The notes: generated by a model from the letters alone, not told the origin. Positions 34,101 through 41,591 are shown, numbered from the stretch's first letter. The stretch is DNA of 64,000 bases from Nitrogeniibacter sp050293885 (GCA_050293885.1 JBNKNO010000003.1:1-64000); one strand, 5' to 3'. Translations and numbers: made by a program.

Positions 34101-35006
34101 CGTGCCCCACAGCACCGCCTTCTTGCCGCCGGCGTTCATGGCGACGTTGCCGCCGATGCACGAGGCGCTGGCCGAGGTCGGGTCCACCGCGAACACACGG
34201 TTGGCCGCCGCAGCCGCTTCGGCGACGCGCGCGGTGACCACGCCGGCGCCGGTGCGGATGGTGGTGTAGGGCGTGTCCATGGGGCCGTTCACGCCGGGCA
34301 GTACGGTGTCTTCGACCGCGCCGATGTCGATCAGCTTCTCGGTGTTGATGACCACCGATTTCGGGTCCAGCGGCACCGCACCACCGGTGTAGCCGGTACC
34401 GCCGCCGCGCGGGATGATGGTCAGGCCGAGCTCGATGCAGTCGCGCACCAGATGGCCGATTTCCATTTCGGTGTCGGGGTAGAGCACCACGAACGGGTAC
34501 TCCACGCGCCAGTCGGTGGCGTCGGTCACATGCGAGACGCGCGCATGGCCATCGAAGCAGATGTTGTCCCTGCGGGTATGGCGCGACAGCACGCGCATGG
34601 CCTGTTTGCGCAGATCGTGCGTTTCCTCGAACTGCAGCTCGAAGCGGGCGATGGCCCCGTTGGCCGCCTGCACCAGCCGGGCGACCTTGTCGCTGCGCTC
34701 GGGGTCTTCCGCCTGCGATTCGATGCGGCGTTTCTCCACCTCGCCGAGGCGATGGCGCAGCGCGCCGATCAGCGCGCCACGGCGCTCGCGGTTGGCGAGC
34801 AGGTCGTCCATCAGATAAGGGTTGCGCTGAATGACCCATACGTCGCCGAGTACTTCGTACAGCATGCGCGCGGAACGGCCGGTCACCCGTTCGCTGCGCA
34901 GCGCGTCGAGCGTTTGCCAGCTTTCTTCGCCGAGCAGACGGATGACGATCTCGCGGTCGGAGAACGAGGTGTAGTTGTACGGAATTTCGCGCAGGCGTTG
35001 GGTCAT
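31119..35006 (-). CDS. Giant FAD/Fe-S oxidoreductase with DUF3683 domain
   Basis: The 1295-residue protein combines several parts. There is an N-terminal DUF3683 region (about 1-170) and an FAD_binding_4 domain with IIPRGGGTGYTGGAVP near 195-215 and a lactate/glycolate-oxidase-type cap (GEHGIGITK). Two 4Fe-4S clusters (CLRCGKCKPVC near 830, CTVCHKCEKPCP near 895) follow. Paired CCG domains have CCGYPQTAAGEED near 1077 and CCGESGT near 1193. It therefore fuses what GlcD/GlcE/GlcF or LldE/F/G-type enzymes split into subunits. The likely chemistry is oxidation of a 2-hydroxy acid such as D-lactate with electrons passed to quinone or electron-transfer flavoprotein. The substrate is not proven. 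Confidence 0.88.
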   Translation of the reverse strand: MTQRLREIPYNYTSFSDREIVIRLLGEESWQTLDALRSERVTGRSARMLYEVLGDVWVIQRNPYLMDDLLANRERRGALIGALRHRLGEVEKRRIESQAEDPERSDKVARLVQAANGAIARFELQFEETHDLRKQAMRVLSRHTRRDNICFDGHARVSHVTDATDWRVEYPFVVLYPDTEMEIGHLVRDCIELGLTIIPRGGGTGYTGGAVPLDPKSVVINTEKLIDIGAVEDTVLPGVNGPMDTPYTTIRTGAGVVTARVAEAAAAANRVFAVDPTSASASCIGGNVAMNAGGKKAVLWGTALDNLAWWKMVTPDGNWLEVERLDHNFGKIHEQDTVHFRLRRFNAAGDKQLSEEVLTMPGAACRKDGLGKDVTDKFLGGVPGVQKEGTDGIIVAARWVLHQMPPVTRTVCLEFFGQVREAVPAIVEITDFFKPGGNGHGLGVQLAGLEHLDERYVKAVGYTTKAKRHGRPKMVLIGDIVGHDEDAVMKAASEVIRMTNARGSEGFIAVSDEQRKKFWLDRSRTAAISRHTNAFKINEDVVIPLPRMGDYCDAIERINIELSTKNKLELCDALAEALAGKLPLNTQDADIDAEELIGDRRQSALDYVATVRRRWQWLLDNLDLPLAEAEAQFGEYGIEAGELTNSAADPVLFHRMQDYSVRTSWKTELRARLTKVFGGDVFRPVRELVDATHDRVLRGRLFVALHMHAGDGNVHTNIPVNSDNYAMLRSAEETVERIMGIARALDGVISGEHGIGITKLDFLTDEEMSNYWTYKQQVDPEGRFNRGKLQRGANLDRAYTPSFGLMGHESLIMEQTDVGEIANDIKDCLRCGKCKPVCSTHVPRANLMYSPRNKILSTSSLIEAFLYEEQTRRGVSLDHWAEFEDVADHCTVCHKCEKPCPVDIDFGDVSIKMRNLLRKHGKKSFNPGKAAAMAFLTVKDPTTIKLIRKGMIEWGYKAQRWAHKTAKSFGLIQSQVNQPPATLRKAPLKAQVIHFINKPMPGNLPKRTSRALLDIEDDKVIPVIRNPQLKRDDSEAVFYFPGCGSERLFGQVGLATQAMLYHVGATTVLPPGYLCCGYPQTAAGEEDKGQKITTDNRVLFHRVANTLNYLDIKTVVVSCGTCMDQLQKYQFEKIFPGCRLIDIHEYLMEKGVKLEGVSGTRYMYHEPCHTPMKIHSGIKVANELMGTRVDLNDRCCGESGTLAVARPDISTQVRFRKQEEIEAGAAALREGDTSAPVKVLTSCPSCLQGLSRYSDDGNVEADYIVVELARHLLGEDWMPKYVETANRGGIERVLL

Positions 35007-35042
35007 GGTGAGGCGCTACCGGGCGTTCGCGGAAAACCACCA

Positions 35043-35048
35043 ATTCTA
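35043..35048 (-). promoter_or_regulatory. Candidate -10 box of the DUF3683 gene
   Basis: TAGAAT on the minus strand sits 37 bases before ATG 35006, predicting a leader of about 30 bases. The -35 region (CTGCAT at 17-base spacing) is weak. Confidence 0.4.
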
Positions 35049-35076
35049 GCAAGCTGCGGCGCAACATGCAGCAGAA

Positions 35077-35106
35077 AACAAGACCTTACGCGCGTACTGG
35101 TCTTGT
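35077..35106 (-). terminator. Candidate terminator behind the ridA gene and kinase relic
   Basis: ACAAGACC (35078-35085) and GGTCTTGT (35099-35106) form an 8-bp stem, and the loop contains the palindrome TACGCGCGTA. In the minus-strand transcript the stem is followed by a short UUUUC tract. The U-tract is short, so efficiency is uncertain. Confidence 0.45.
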
Positions 35107-35156
35107 CCAGTCGCGGGTTTTGCGGGCCTTGTTGGCGGGCTTGCCGGCCCGGCCGA

Positions 35157-35264
35157 TCAGGCCGCGCGCCGCAGCGAAAGGCGCGCTTCGAAGCCGCCGC
35201 CGGGGCGGTGGGCGAAGTCGAGCCGGGCGCCGTGGCGGGCCGCGATCGGCAACGGGGTGCTCAA
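35157..35264 (-). pseudogene. Relic of a histidine kinase ATPase C-terminus
   Basis: Directly behind the ridA stop, a 35-codon stretch reads LSTPLPIAARHGARLDFAH then RPGGGFEARLSLRRAA and a stop. This closely resembles the G2 box (G-L-x-L-P-I-A) and the last strands (N-R-P-G-G-G-L-x-A) of a sensor kinase ATP-binding domain. The first glycines are changed and nothing kinase-like precedes it, since the ridA gene occupies that space. It looks like the remains of a kinase gene truncated by a deletion or by insertion of the ridA segment. Confidence 0.5.
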
Positions 35265-35611
35265 TCCACGGCGGCAGTGAGCGCGATCTCGACGCGCCAG
35301 CCTTCGTTGGCGAGCGCGGCGACCTGCACACAGGCGCGGCACGGCGCCGTACCTTGCGGCAGCCAGTTGTCCCACACTGCGTTCATGCCTTCGTAGTCGT
35401 CCATGTCGGTGAGATAGATGGTCGCCATCAGGATGCGCGACTTGTCGCTGCCCCCCTGGGCGAGCAGGCGATCGATGCTGCCGAGCACTTCGCTGGTCTG
35501 GGTTTCGATATTGGTGTCGATGCTGTTGGGCACTTCGACGGTGTATAGCGTTCCGTTGTGCACGACGACGTCGGAATAGCGTTCGGTGGTGCCGTGGCGT
35601 TGGATGCTCAT
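35261..35611 (-). CDS. RidA/YjgF family protein
   Basis: The 116-residue protein is a full-length RidA-type domain. It has the central VYLTD-like block (ATIYLTDMDDYEGMN) and the conserved Arg in CRACVQVAAL that binds imine or carboxylate ligands. Relatives hydrolyse reactive enamines/imines made by threonine dehydratase and other PLP enzymes. Threonine ammonia-lyase is encoded less than 1 kb away, though on the opposite strand. Start ATG 35611. Its 3' end runs into the kinase relic. Confidence 0.83.
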   Translation of the reverse strand: MSIQRHGTTERYSDVVVHNGTLYTVEVPNSIDTNIETQTSEVLGSIDRLLAQGGSDKSRILMATIYLTDMDDYEGMNAVWDNWLPQGTAPCRACVQVAALANEGWRVEIALTAAVD

Positions 35612-35660
35612 GCGGGCCTCTGCATCAATGGGGCAACGGGTAGGGTTCGATGGGTTGATG

Positions 35661-36080
35661 TCACTGGCTGAGCCACAGGATCACGCCGTAGCGTGCCGCC
35701 TTGCCCAGTGCCATCCACAGCATACAACGCAACCATGACAACCGCAGCCATCCGGCGGCGGCGCACAGGGCATCGCCGATGATCGGTGCCCAGGCGAGAA
35801 TCAGCACCGGGGCGCCATGGCGCTGCAGCCAGTCTGTTCGTTGTGCATGGGCGGGCTTCGGGAACAGCCGGGCGAGGGCATAGGTACTCATGCCGCCGAG
35901 CGTGTTGCCCACCGTGGCCAGCAGCCAGGCGGGTGCCGCCAACTCCCCGTGGCGCAAGGCATAGGCGGCCAGCACCACCTCGGAGCCGCCGGGCAGCAAG
36001 GTGGCAGACAGAAAGCTGATCAGGAAGAGCGCGCCCAGACCCGCGTCGGGGCCGGGATCGAGCCAGTCGAGGATGTTCAT
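35661..36080 (-). CDS. YqaA-like DedA-family membrane protein
   Basis: The 139-residue protein has about four membrane segments. It carries the SFLSATLLPGGSEVVLAAY opening and GNTLGGMSTYALARL, the conserved features of small YqaA proteins related to the DedA/SNARE-associated family. These are inner-membrane proteins linked to lipid flipping or membrane homeostasis. It lies 49 bases upstream of the ridA gene on the same strand and diverges from ilvA, with 123 bases between start codons. Confidence 0.8.
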   Translation of the reverse strand: MNILDWLDPGPDAGLGALFLISFLSATLLPGGSEVVLAAYALRHGELAAPAWLLATVGNTLGGMSTYALARLFPKPAHAQRTDWLQRHGAPVLILAWAPIIGDALCAAAGWLRLSWLRCMLWMALGKAARYGVILWLSQ

Positions 36081-36203
36081 TCAGGCGGTATCGGCGGAAG
36101 TCGCCAGCCATTGTCGCCGAACAAAGGGATGACTGTCCTTGCCGCAGCGCATCAGCGCCTGCTACCGTGCACGTTTCCCTTGTTTTTACGGCACTTTTCC
36201 CCG

Positions 36204-37724
36204 ATGAGCTCCACCCAGCCCGACTATCTCGAACGTATCCTCAATGCGCAGGTGTACGACGTGGCGATCGAAACGCCGCTCGACTACGCCGCCAGCCTGT
36301 CGGGGCGCGCGGGCAACCGGATTTACTTCAAGCGCGAAGACCTGCAGCCGGTGTTCAGCTTCAAGCTGCGCGGCGCTTACAACAAGATGAGCAAGCTGTC
36401 GCCCGAAGCCTTGTCGCGCGGTGTGATCTGCGCCTCGGCGGGCAACCATGCCCAGGGGCTGGCGCTGTCGGCGCAGAAGCTGGGTGTGCGTGCGGTCATC
36501 GTCATGCCGACCACGACGCCACTGATCAAGGTCGATGCGGTGCGTCGTCGTGGTGGCGAGGTAGTGCTGGCCGGTGAGAGTTATTCCGACGCCTACACCC
36601 ACGCCAAGGAGTTGGAGAAGGTCGAGGGGCTCACCTTCGTGCATCCCTACGATGATCCCGAAGTGATTGCCGGGCAGGGCACCATCGGCATGGAGATCCT
36701 GCGTCAGCACGCCAAGCCGATTCACGCCATCTTCTGCTGTGTCGGCGGCGGCGGGCTGATCTCGGGTATCGCCGCCTACGTGAAGCGAGTGCGGCCCGAC
36801 ATCAAGATCATTGGCGTCGAAGCCACCGATGCTGACGCCATGAGCCAATCCCTTGCGGCCGGCCAGCGTGTCGAGCTCGAGCAGGTTGGCCTGTTTGCCG
36901 ACGGTGCGGCCGTGAAGCTGGTGGGCGAGGAAACCTTCCGCCTGTGCCAGATGTACGTGGACGAGATGATCCGCGTGGACAACGACGCCATCTGCGCCGC
37001 CATCAAGGATGTGTTCGAAGACACCCGCTCCATCCTCGAGCCGGCCGGCGCGCTCGCCATCGCCGGGGCCAAGGCCTATGCGGCGCGCGAAAACCTGCGT
37101 GATGAAACGCTGGTGGCGGTGGCCTCGGGCGCGAACATGAACTTCGACCGTCTGCGCTTCGTGGCCGAGCGCGCCGAAGTCGGCGAGCAGCGTGAGGCCG
37201 TGCTTGCCGTCACCATTCCCGAAAAGCCCGGCTCGTTCAAACACTTCTGTCGCCTGCTGGGCAGTCGCAGCATCACCGAGTTCAATTACCGCTATGCCGA
37301 CGACGCCAGTGCGCACATCTTTGTTGGCGTGTCGGTGCACAACCGCGACGAATCCCGTGCGTTGGTCGACATGCTGGCGGCCGACGGCCTGCCGTGCATC
37401 GACATGACCGACGACGAAATGGCCAAGAGCCATGTGCGTTACATGGTCGGCGGCCACGCGCCGCAGGCGGACAACGAAGTGCTCTACCGCTTCATGTTCC
37501 CCGAGCGGCCGGGCGCGCTCATGAATTTCCTCGACACCCTGCGTTCGGACTGGAACATCAGCCTGTTCCACTACCGCAACCACGGTGCCGACTTCGGTCG
37601 TGTGCTGGTCGGCATGCAGGTGCCCGACGCGGACAAGGCCGCGTTCCAGGCCTTTCTCGACAAGCTCGGCTACGAGTATGTGGAAGAGACGGGCAGCCCG
37701 GTGTATCGGATGTTCCTGGGGTAA
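36204..37724 (+). CDS. ilvA: Threonine ammonia-lyase, biosynthetic (IlvA)
   Basis: The 506-residue PLP enzyme deaminates threonine to 2-oxobutanoate, the first step towards isoleucine. The PLP lysine lies in FSFKLRGAYNKM near residue 54, the cofactor phosphate loop is the Gly-rich CVGGGGLISG, and two ACT-like regulatory domains occupy about residues 330-506. The two-ACT architecture is that of the isoleucine-inhibited biosynthetic form. Start ATG 36204 follows an AT-rich leader. The longer open frame upstream overlaps the yqaA-like gene and is not expected to be translated. Confidence 0.95.
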   Translation: MSSTQPDYLERILNAQVYDVAIETPLDYAASLSGRAGNRIYFKREDLQPVFSFKLRGAYNKMSKLSPEALSRGVICASAGNHAQGLALSAQKLGVRAVIVMPTTTPLIKVDAVRRRGGEVVLAGESYSDAYTHAKELEKVEGLTFVHPYDDPEVIAGQGTIGMEILRQHAKPIHAIFCCVGGGGLISGIAAYVKRVRPDIKIIGVEATDADAMSQSLAAGQRVELEQVGLFADGAAVKLVGEETFRLCQMYVDEMIRVDNDAICAAIKDVFEDTRSILEPAGALAIAGAKAYAARENLRDETLVAVASGANMNFDRLRFVAERAEVGEQREAVLAVTIPEKPGSFKHFCRLLGSRSITEFNYRYADDASAHIFVGVSVHNRDESRALVDMLAADGLPCIDMTDDEMAKSHVRYMVGGHAPQADNEVLYRFMFPERPGALMNFLDTLRSDWNISLFHYRNHGADFGRVLVGMQVPDADKAAFQAFLDKLGYEYVEETGSPVYRMFLG

Positions 37725-37757
37725 GCGCCGAGACGCGGCGCGAGGGAATCGACAGAC

Positions 37758-38924
37758 ATGACAACCCGCGCTGAGCTTCCGCCCCGCACCGCCTCGTCCG
37801 GCGCGCTGCGCCTGTCGCTCGACTTCGATCCGCAGGGACTGGTCGAGGATCTTGCCCTTTTGCTCGACACGGCCTGGACGCCGCATTTCAATACCGGGTT
37901 GTACGAGGGCGACTGGAGCGGCATCGCCTTGCGCGCGCCCGTGGGGGCGACGCATCCCGTCGATACGCTGCACAACGCGCCCGGCGCGTCGGACTTTGCC
38001 GATTTGCCGGCGTTTGCGCATTGTGCGCACTTTCAGGCGCTTGTCCGCGCCCTTCAATGCGAGATCCAATCCGTGCGCTTGTTGCGTCTCGCGCCGGGCG
38101 CGCGCATCGGCGAGCACCGTGACCACGCGTTGGGCCGGGCGTTTGGTGAGGTGCGCTTGCACATCCCCATTCAAACCCACGCCGATGTGGATTTTCGGGT
38201 GGCCGGCGAGCGGGTGTGCATGCGCCCGGGCGAGCTGTGGTACATCGACGCCAGCGAGCCCCATTCGGTGCACAACGGGAGCGAATCGGCGCGTGTGCAT
38301 CTGGTGGTGGATTGCCGCGTCAACGACTGGCTCGACGCCCTGTTGCAGGCCGGTGTGCCGGGCCGTGCCGTGCCGCCCGCGCCGCGGCGCGAAGCCGACT
38401 CGCCGGGTGTGGAGCACGGCTGGCCGCTGAACACGCGCTACGATGAGGCCATCACCGCGACGATGCTCGCCTTTCTGGACGATCTCGGGCTGATCGGCGG
38501 AACGCGCGACTTGCCGCAACGCACGTTCCTCCCCGGCATTGCGCTGGAAAATGGGCAGTTGTGGGTCGACCCGCGTCGTCTTTGTTATCCCGGTGATCTG
38601 CTCCACGAGGCAGGGCATCTGGCCGTGCTGACGCCCGATGAGCGGCGCACGACGGGCCCGGAGGCGTCGAGCGATCCGGCGCAGGAGATGATGGCCATCG
38701 CCTGGTCGTGGGCGGCACTGACCCATCTGCAACTCGATCCGCAAGACGTCTTTCACGACGACGGCTACAAGGGCGATGCCCAGTGGCTGGTCGACACCTA
38801 CTCGGCCGGTTCCTATATCGGCTTGCCGATGTTGCAATGGATCGGGCTGACGGCGGACCCGGAACGCGCCGGTGCGCTGGGCATTGCGCCGTATCCGCAC
38901 ATGATCCGCTGGCTGCGGGACTGA
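37758..38924 (+). CDS. Fusion of aspartyl/asparaginyl beta-hydroxylase and HExxH domain
   Basis: The 388-residue protein has two parts. Residues about 20-200 resemble AspH-type Fe(II)/2-oxoglutarate dioxygenases, with H-x-D in EHRDH near 119, PHSVHNGS near 168 and RVHLVVD. Residues about 225-388 form a second domain with LLHEAGHLAVLTPDER near 283, an HExxH zinc-protease-like motif. A following SSDPAQEMMAIAWSW may supply the third ligand. Homologous C-terminal domains occur alone as uncharacterised proteins. The gene starts 33 bases after ilvA and ends 7 bases before the GNAT gene. The biological substrate is unknown. Confidence 0.75.
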   Translation: MTTRAELPPRTASSGALRLSLDFDPQGLVEDLALLLDTAWTPHFNTGLYEGDWSGIALRAPVGATHPVDTLHNAPGASDFADLPAFAHCAHFQALVRALQCEIQSVRLLRLAPGARIGEHRDHALGRAFGEVRLHIPIQTHADVDFRVAGERVCMRPGELWYIDASEPHSVHNGSESARVHLVVDCRVNDWLDALLQAGVPGRAVPPAPRREADSPGVEHGWPLNTRYDEAITATMLAFLDDLGLIGGTRDLPQRTFLPGIALENGQLWVDPRRLCYPGDLLHEAGHLAVLTPDERRTTGPEASSDPAQEMMAIAWSWAALTHLQLDPQDVFHDDGYKGDAQWLVDTYSAGSYIGLPMLQWIGLTADPERAGALGIAPYPHMIRWLRD

Positions 38925-38931
38925 GGCCGGC

Positions 38932-39420
38932 GTGCCCGGTACGCGTCCTCCCGAACTCCGCTTGCGGCCCATCGCGGCGGACGACGAAGCCTTTGTGTTT
39001 GGAGTGTTTTCGGCGGTTCGCGGCGCCCCATTGCGGCAGGCGGGCTTGCCCGAGGCGGTGCTCGGCCCCCTGCTCGAGCAGCAGTACCGGGCGCAGCAGG
39101 CGCAATATCGGGCGCAGTTTCCGTCGGCCGATTTCGATCTGGTGTTCGCCGGCGACGACGCGGTGGGCTATCTCTACGCCCAGCGCGGGCCCACGCATTT
39201 TGTACTGATCGACGTGGCGTTGATGCCCGCGCATCGCGGTTGCGGCCTGGGCGCGCGCTTGGTGGGCGATCTCATTGCCGCCGCCAATGCGGCGGGCCAG
39301 CGAATCGACGCCCACGTCGCCAAGGACGGGCGGGCGTGGGCGCTATGGCGTCGGCTGGGCTTCGAGGTGGTCGGCGACGATGGCGTCTATCTGGCCATCG
39401 TGCGCCGACCTGGCGGCTGA
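38932..39420 (+). CDS. GNAT-family N-acetyltransferase
   Basis: The 162-residue protein has a GNAT core: VALMPAHRGCGLGARLVGDLI is the acetyl-CoA-binding Q/R-x-x-G-x-G/A motif (RGCGLG), followed by ALWRRLGFEVVGDDGVYLAI. The start is GTG 38932, 8 bases after the fusion gene. GNAT genes commonly flank clusters of phage-tail-collar (MdpB-like) genes, and such a cluster begins 7 bases after its stop on the opposite strand. Confidence 0.8.
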   Translation: MPGTRPPELRLRPIAADDEAFVFGVFSAVRGAPLRQAGLPEAVLGPLLEQQYRAQQAQYRAQFPSADFDLVFAGDDAVGYLYAQRGPTHFVLIDVALMPAHRGCGLGARLVGDLIAAANAAGQRIDAHVAKDGRAWALWRRLGFEVVGDDGVYLAIVRRPGG

Positions 39421-39427
39421 TTTCCGC

Positions 39428-39952
39428 TCAGTTGCGTGAGGGGAAGACGCCCTGCAGCGCGATGATGAAGTTCACACACTGAAAGGGCTGGACGTTGGTG
39501 TGCGCCTGACTGCCACCGGTGTTGCCAATGGCACCGGCATTCATGGTCGCATTGGACGGACCGCCGTGATAGGTGGCCGAGGATGCACCGGCATCGTCGG
39601 CCCAGAACTTGCCCGCGGCGTCGTTGCTGTTGCCGGCCGGGGTCACGCAATTGGCAGCGTGATTGTGCGCCGGCAACTGCTGGGCGGTGAGGGTGACTTC
39701 CTCGACGCCCGCCTTCTCCCCGAGTTGGCGTGGGCTCAAGCCCGGCCCGTTACGTGGTTGCATCGGTACGCGTCCGCGCAGGTCGGGGAGTGCGAAGGTG
39801 GTGCGGCCGTTGCCCCCGTAGGTGGTGCCGATGAGGGAGAAAAGCGCCTGATTCTGACTGATGGCCAGCAACTGACCGTCGCAAAAGGCGTAGCCGCGGG
39901 GCGCAAAGTTACCGCCGAACATCTTGATCTGACCGATAAAGGGTTCTGACAT
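39428..39952 (-). CDS. Phage tail collar domain protein (MdpB / microcystin-dependent type)
   Basis: The 174-residue protein starts EPFIGQIKMFGGNFAPRGYA, followed by FCDGQLL, and has YGGNGRTTFALPDLRGRVP, the standard collar-domain core. The C-terminal region has NVQPFQCVNFIIAL. Such proteins look like tail fibres but sit in small bacterial chromosomal clusters without other phage genes. AGGAG lies just upstream of ATG 39952. It is followed by a near-identical relative broken by the assembly gap at 40591. Confidence 0.88.
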   Translation of the reverse strand: MSEPFIGQIKMFGGNFAPRGYAFCDGQLLAISQNQALFSLIGTTYGGNGRTTFALPDLRGRVPMQPRNGPGLSPRQLGEKAGVEEVTLTAQQLPAHNHAANCVTPAGNSNDAAGKFWADDAGASSATYHGGPSNATMNAGAIGNTGGSQAHTNVQPFQCVNFIIALQGVFPSRN

Positions 39953-39999
39953 GTTCTGGCTCCTTTAAAGCATGTGTCGGGATGGCGTGGGCGAGTCAG

Positions 40000-40398
40000 T
40001 CACGCCATCACCGCAAACTGGGTGGCATAGCCGCCGGACACCGAGTCGGACGGTGCCAGGTGTACGAGCATCGCGCCGGTGGCCGGGTGGTATAGCCGGT
40101 ACAGCGCCGCGGGCAGTTGAGCGCTTGCCAGGGGCGCGCTGCTTTTCAGCAACAAGCCGAATTGATCCAGACCGGGGCTTTGCGGCCCGTCGCGAACTTC
40201 GACCAATGTCAGCGGGATCGCACTTCCGTGCCCGGAAACGCAGCGGAAGCCCTCGTTGATCAGGGCGGTGAATCCGGCTTTCGACAGCTTGCGCCTTGTG
40301 TTTGCTGTGGTGGCTTCGGCCGCCATCAGGCTGGTCGGTGCCACCAGCGCAGCGGCGCCGACAGCACAGCTGTTGAGGAACTCACGTCTATTTTTCAT
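40000..40398 (-). CDS. Tat-signal protein of collar clusters (DUF6916-like)
   Basis: The 132-residue protein has a twin-arginine-like N-terminus, NRREFLNSCAVGAAALVAP, then about 100 residues. These include FRCVSGHGSAIPLTLVEVRD and QLPAALYRLYHPATGAMLVHLAPSD in two pieces. Similar short proteins accompany tail-collar/MdpB genes. ATG 40398 is chosen because the twin-arginine motif follows directly, and the longer frame upstream runs into the second collar gene. Function unknown. Confidence 0.65.
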   Translation of the reverse strand: MKNRREFLNSCAVGAAALVAPTSLMAAEATTANTRRKLSKAGFTALINEGFRCVSGHGSAIPLTLVEVRDGPQSPGLDQFGLLLKSSAPLASAQLPAALYRLYHPATGAMLVHLAPSDSVSGGYATQFAVMA

Positions 40399-40477
40399 GC
40401 GCCTTCTCCTGCAGGGGCTGCTTGTGCCTGTGTCCGCGCCAAGCGGTCGACGGACGCCATCGCCAAGCGGCCGGGGT

Positions 40478-40590
40478 TCAGTTTCTCGACGGGAAAATGC
40501 CAACCAGCGCGATGATGAAGTTCACGCACAGGAAGGGCTGGACGTTGGTGTGCGCCTGACTGCCACCGGTATTCCCGATGGCGCCAGCGT
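40478..40590 (-). CDS. C-terminus of a second phage tail collar protein (5' part in N gap)
   Basis: Thirty-seven codons read GAIGNTGGSQAHTNVQ, then PFLCVNFIIALVGIFPSRN and a stop, nearly identical to the end of the collar protein at 39428-39952. The rest disappears into the N run at 40591. It is a tandem paralogue cut by the assembly, not a natural truncation. Confidence 0.75.
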
Positions 40591-40684
40591 NNNNNNNNNN
40601 NNNNNNNNNNNNNNNNNNNNNNNNNNNNNNNNNNNNNNNNNNNNNNNNNNNNNNNNNNNNNNNNNNNNNNNNNNNNNNNNNNNN
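40591..40684. other. Assembly gap (94 N)
   Basis: The gap removes the 5' part of the second collar gene and the 3' part of the secreted-protein gene at 40685-41195. Since the collar genes are near-identical tandem paralogues, the assembler probably broke here because of the repeat. One or more further collar genes may be missing, and the true size is unknown. Confidence 0.95.
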
Positions 40685-41195
40685 TCTGCAGCCCCGGACC
40701 CTGGAGGTTGAGTACGACTGAGATGTTGCCATCGTTCAGTGCGCCGGCGAGGCTGAGCAGATCGACTTGATAGACGTTGTATTCGCCGTTGCCGCCGCCG
40801 GAGGCGTTGAACAGGGTGTTCAGATCCGAGGTCAGGTCGATGCCGTCGACCGTGAACAGCAGCACCTGATCGCCGGACGCGGCGGAATCGTGGTCGATCA
40901 GACCGATGTCCAGGGTGGCGCTGATGATCGGGTCGGCGAACGCGGCGTAAGAATGCGACCACGAACCTGCCGCATTCTGGCCGATGAGCACGTCGCTGCC
41001 GAGGCTTTGATCGAAGGGTGCCGGCTGGCCCGATTGCGCCGGGATGATCTGTGTGATCAGGTCGGGGGTGCTCCCGTCGGCGAACCCTGGGGCGGTATTG
41101 CCGAGCGAGGTGCTGATGAGCGCCGCTTGCGCTGTGCTGGAGGCGATCAGCAGGCTTGCCGCCAAGGTGAATGCGCCGAGAATATTCTTCTTCAT
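40685..41195 (-). CDS. Secreted protein with signal peptide, 3' end lost in gap
   Basis: The 170 visible residues begin with a signal peptide (KKNILGAFTLAASLLIASS, then TAQA). Gly/Asp/Ser-rich sequence with LIDHDSAASGDQVLLFTVDGIDL and NDGNISVVLNLQGPGLQ follows. The look is that of exported proteins of the PEP-CTERM type. The C-terminus that would carry a sorting tag is in the N gap, so this cannot be tested. The start is ATG 41195; the longer frame upstream lacks a signal peptide. Function unknown. Confidence 0.65.
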
Positions 41196-41591
41196 ATGGA
41201 GATCTCTCTTGGGTTGTTCGGTCAGGCCGGGTACGTGCTTGAAACACTGCACCCTTGACGCTTCGAGAAGCATGACCGGGCATGGGTCGGGGGGTTGGCG
41301 CGTAAGGCGAGCGCGGCGGGAGGGGTTTGACGTTCGTTATAAAGCAACGTTTACGCCAAAGTGGATAATCGTATTGCTTTCAATGAGTTGCAAAAAAGTG
41401 TGTCGCGTTTGTTTTGATAAAGTGTAAAAAATGCTGACGCCGCCTCTGAGGTGCCGGGGCGTGCTGATGTTGGCGTGTGCGGGCGTGTGCTGGCGAAGCG
41501 ACTCGACTATGCTGAACGCAGGCGCCCGGTTGTCGATGGCGCTGATTTCGGATGAACGTTGTCCACCATTCTTCCGCTGCCCAAAGGTGTC
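41196..41591. promoter_or_regulatory. 396-base intergenic region with AT-rich core and candidate promoter
   Basis: This divergent region between the secreted-protein gene and the HEAT-protein gene contains no supported frame. Its core (about 41330-41430) is unusually AT-rich. On the minus strand TTGCAA (41388-41393) and GATTAT (41365-41370) are separated by 17 bases and could drive the secreted-protein gene. A plus-strand promoter was not identified. Confidence 0.35.

Noticed and set aside
31263..35396. 1377-codon open frame on the plus strand
   Set aside because: It is the antisense shadow of the DUF3683 gene, whose Fe-S and FAD motifs are unmistakable; the plus-strand translation is low-complexity His/Ala/Val-rich with no motif.
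35066..35548. 160-codon plus-strand frame across the ridA gene
   Set aside because: Arg/Gly-rich antisense shadow of ridA and the kinase relic without motif or ribosome site.
36186..38972. 928-codon minus-strand frame
   Set aside because: It covers ilvA and the hydroxylase fusion in antisense and has no recognisable domain.
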